From Natronohydrobacter sp. (GTDB lineage Bacteria; Pseudomonadota; Alphaproteobacteria; Rhodobacterales; Rhodobacteraceae), in assembly GCA_007118445.1 (NCBI GenBank), contig SKRP01000152.1, forward strand, positions 1 to 6,388: 6,388 nucleotides of DNA. The letters are read 5' to 3'. Numbering within the stretch: position 1 is the first letter of the stretch; each line of letters begins with the position of its first letter. Both the position numbers and the translations under genes were made by a program. Below, one piece after another: positions 5,359 through 6,388 of the stretch. Below the pieces are notes generated by a model. That model did not search any database and was not told where the DNA came from. It worked only from the letters and a program-made list of their open reading frames with translations.

Positions 5359-6237
5359 ATGGGGCTGGAGCCTTGGGATGAAGTGCGCACGGCCTTGCAT
5401 GTGGCACGCGCAGGCACGGTAAGCGGCGCGGCCGCGTCGCTTGGCGTGCATCATGCGACCGTCATCCGCCATATTGACGCTTTGGAGGACCGGATCGCAG
5501 TCAAGCTGTTCCAGCGCCATGCGAAAGGCTACACGCCGACGGAAGCAGGGCGGGCGCTGTTTGACGTGGCCTCCGAGACCGAACAGCGTTTCGAGCAACT
5601 GGCCACGCGTTTGCAGGATTTGCAGGAAGGGATTTCGGGACCGCTGGTGGTGACGACGATCCCGGAGCTTGGGCCGCTGGTCCTGTCGGTGCTGGCCGAG
5701 ATGGTAGGGAATTACCCGCAAATCAGTCCTTGCCTGCGCATGGATGCGCGGGTGCTGCGGCTGGAATATGGCGAGGCGCATGTCGCGCTGCGCGCCGGCC
5801 GCCAGCCGCAAGAGCCGGACAATGTAGTGCAAACTCTGGGCAAATTGCCTGTCGCGCTCTATGGTGCGCGCAGCTATCTGGACCGGCATGGCGTGCCGCA
5901 GCAGGATGCCGAACTGGCCGCGCATGGCTTTATCGGGATGGGTGAGAGCGACGAGCGCCCGCCTTTCGCAAGCTGGCTGAAAGGGCTGGGCGCGCGGATC
6001 GCCTTTACCAGCAATGACCATGCGACCCGGCTGGGTGCGATCCGTCAGGGTCTGGGCTTGGGCTTTCTGCTGCAGGGGCAGGGCGAGGCGGAGGGGTTGA
6101 TCCGCGTGATGGACAGCCGCGACGACTGGGCGTCGCCGATATGGCTGGTGACCCATGTGGATTTGCACCGCAGTCCCAAGGTTCAGGCCTGCGTAAGACT
6201 GATCCGGACGGCCATCGCACGGGACTTCGCAGGTTGA
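5359..6237 (+). CDS. LysR-family transcriptional regulator
   Basis: Cytoplasmic DNA-binding regulator of 292 residues, a normal length for LysR-type proteins. Residues about 6-64 form the winged helix-turn-helix: ALHVARAGTVSGAAASLGVH, then ATVIRHIDALEDRIAVKLFQ, and the wing ending YTPTEAG. A linker helix follows (about 65-92, ASETEQRFEQLATRLQDLQE). Then comes the two-lobed effector-binding domain, starting at SGPLVVTTIPELG (93-105). RSYLDRHG and DHATRLGAIRQGLGLGFL are typical of its second lobe. The start is ATG 5359, with AGAGGG (5347-5352) 6 bases upstream. The effector and target genes cannot be read from the sequence. LysR regulators often control a divergent neighbour, but here the upstream gene is carA on the same strand, so no target is obvious. 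The dyad at 5318-5338 is a candidate self-control site. Confidence 0.93.
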   Translation: MGLEPWDEVRTALHVARAGTVSGAAASLGVHHATVIRHIDALEDRIAVKLFQRHAKGYTPTEAGRALFDVASETEQRFEQLATRLQDLQEGISGPLVVTTIPELGPLVLSVLAEMVGNYPQISPCLRMDARVLRLEYGEAHVALRAGRQPQEPDNVVQTLGKLPVALYGARSYLDRHGVPQQDAELAAHGFIGMGESDERPPFASWLKGLGARIAFTSNDHATRLGAIRQGLGLGFLLQGQGEAEGLIRVMDSRDDWASPIWLVTHVDLHRSPKVQACVRLIRTAIARDFAG

Positions 6238-6261
6238 ATGCGCGACCGGGCCGTTTTCCGC

Positions 6262-6290
6262 TTGCGGCTTGGCGCGGGGATCATTAGACG
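6262..6290 (+). promoter_or_regulatory. Candidate promoter of the tRNA-Ser gene
   Basis: TTGCGG (6262-6267) could be a -35 box and TAGACG (6285-6290), or TTAGAC shifted by one base, a -10 box with a 16-17 base spacer. Transcription would start near 6296-6297, only one or two bases before the mature tRNA end. The boxes match the consensus only partly; their place directly before a tRNA is the main support. Confidence 0.45.
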
Positions 6291-6297
6291 GGTCAGC

Positions 6298-6387
6298 GGA
6301 GACGTGGCCGAGTGGTCGAAGGCGCTCCCCTGCTAAGGGAGTAGGCCCGGAAGGGTCTCGTGGGTTCGAATCCCATCGTCTCCGCCA
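6298..6387 (+). tRNA. tRNA-Ser, anticodon GCU
   Basis: Complete class II tRNA of 90 bases that decodes AGC and AGU serine codons. The acceptor stem pairs GGAGACG (6298-6304) with CGTCTCC (6377-6383), followed by discriminator G and an encoded CCA (6385-6387). The D-arm carries GGCCGAGTGGTCGAAGGC. The anticodon stem CTCCC/GGGAG encloses CTGCTAA, with GCT at 6332-6334. The long variable arm (6342-6359), the mark of tRNA-Ser, folds as GGCCC/GGGTC with a GGAA loop. The T-arm has GTTCGAATC. All stems pair, with one G-T wobble in the T-stem and one in the variable arm. The window ends one base later, so its downstream neighbour is unseen. Confidence 0.98.
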
Positions 6388-6388
6388 C

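Noticed and set aside
5083..6168. Long minus-strand open frame (361 codons) antisense to carA and the LysR gene
   Set aside because: It opposes two genes with clear family motifs. Its composition (Gln/Arg/His-rich) fits a shadow frame.
6298..6388. tRNA-Ser as attachment site of an integrated element
   Set aside because: tRNA-Ser genes are common integration targets, but the window ends one base after the gene. No integrase or repeated tRNA 3' end is seen within it.
1..6388. Defence, CRISPR, retron or mobile system
   Set aside because: No repeat-spacer array, transposase, recombinase, reverse transcriptase, nuclease or toxin-like gene is visible. All larger genes are housekeeping or common regulatory families.

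Overview
The window reads as an ordinary stretch of GC-rich alphaproteobacterial chromosome, most probably from the Rhodobacteraceae or a close relative. The protein sequences (an ArgS C-terminus, an alphaproteobacterial SPOR protein, NagZ, a YqeY protein divergent from CarA) and the strong G/C preference at third codon positions support this. The genus cannot be fixed from the sequence alone. I see no insertion sequence, phage gene, CRISPR array or toxin-antitoxin pair.

Left part (1-2819): the 3' end of argS is followed by a membrane-anchored SPOR-domain protein and by nagZ. The last two overlap in an ATGA and are probably translationally coupled. Both act on peptidoglycan: SPOR domains bind glycan strands stripped of stem peptides, and NagZ removes GlcNAc from turnover fragments. 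They make a sensible cell-wall pair downstream of argS.

Middle part (2820-3558): a 305-base stretch without a convincing gene holds a weak hairpin/T-tract and a perfect inverted repeat. It leads into a very small proline-rich lipoprotein gene (3125-3313) that ends in the strongest intrinsic terminator of the window (3342-3381). The convergent interval up to yqeY is rich in inverted repeats, including an 11-bp perfect one with a nested stem.

Right part (3559-6388): yqeY on the minus strand and carA on the plus strand diverge from a 131-base shared promoter region. carA (small, glutaminase subunit of carbamoyl-phosphate synthase; arginine and pyrimidine synthesis) is followed after 52 bases by a LysR-type regulator, with a 7-bp inverted repeat in the gap. 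carB is not in the window. The window ends with a complete tRNA-Ser(GCU) gene with encoded CCA, preceded by a plausible promoter that would leave almost no 5' leader.

No undescribed system is evident. The items most worth a second look are the small lipoprotein, the inverted-repeat-rich convergent gap, the conserved juxtamembrane block of the SPOR protein, and the apparent break of the usual nagZ-scpA-scpB order.
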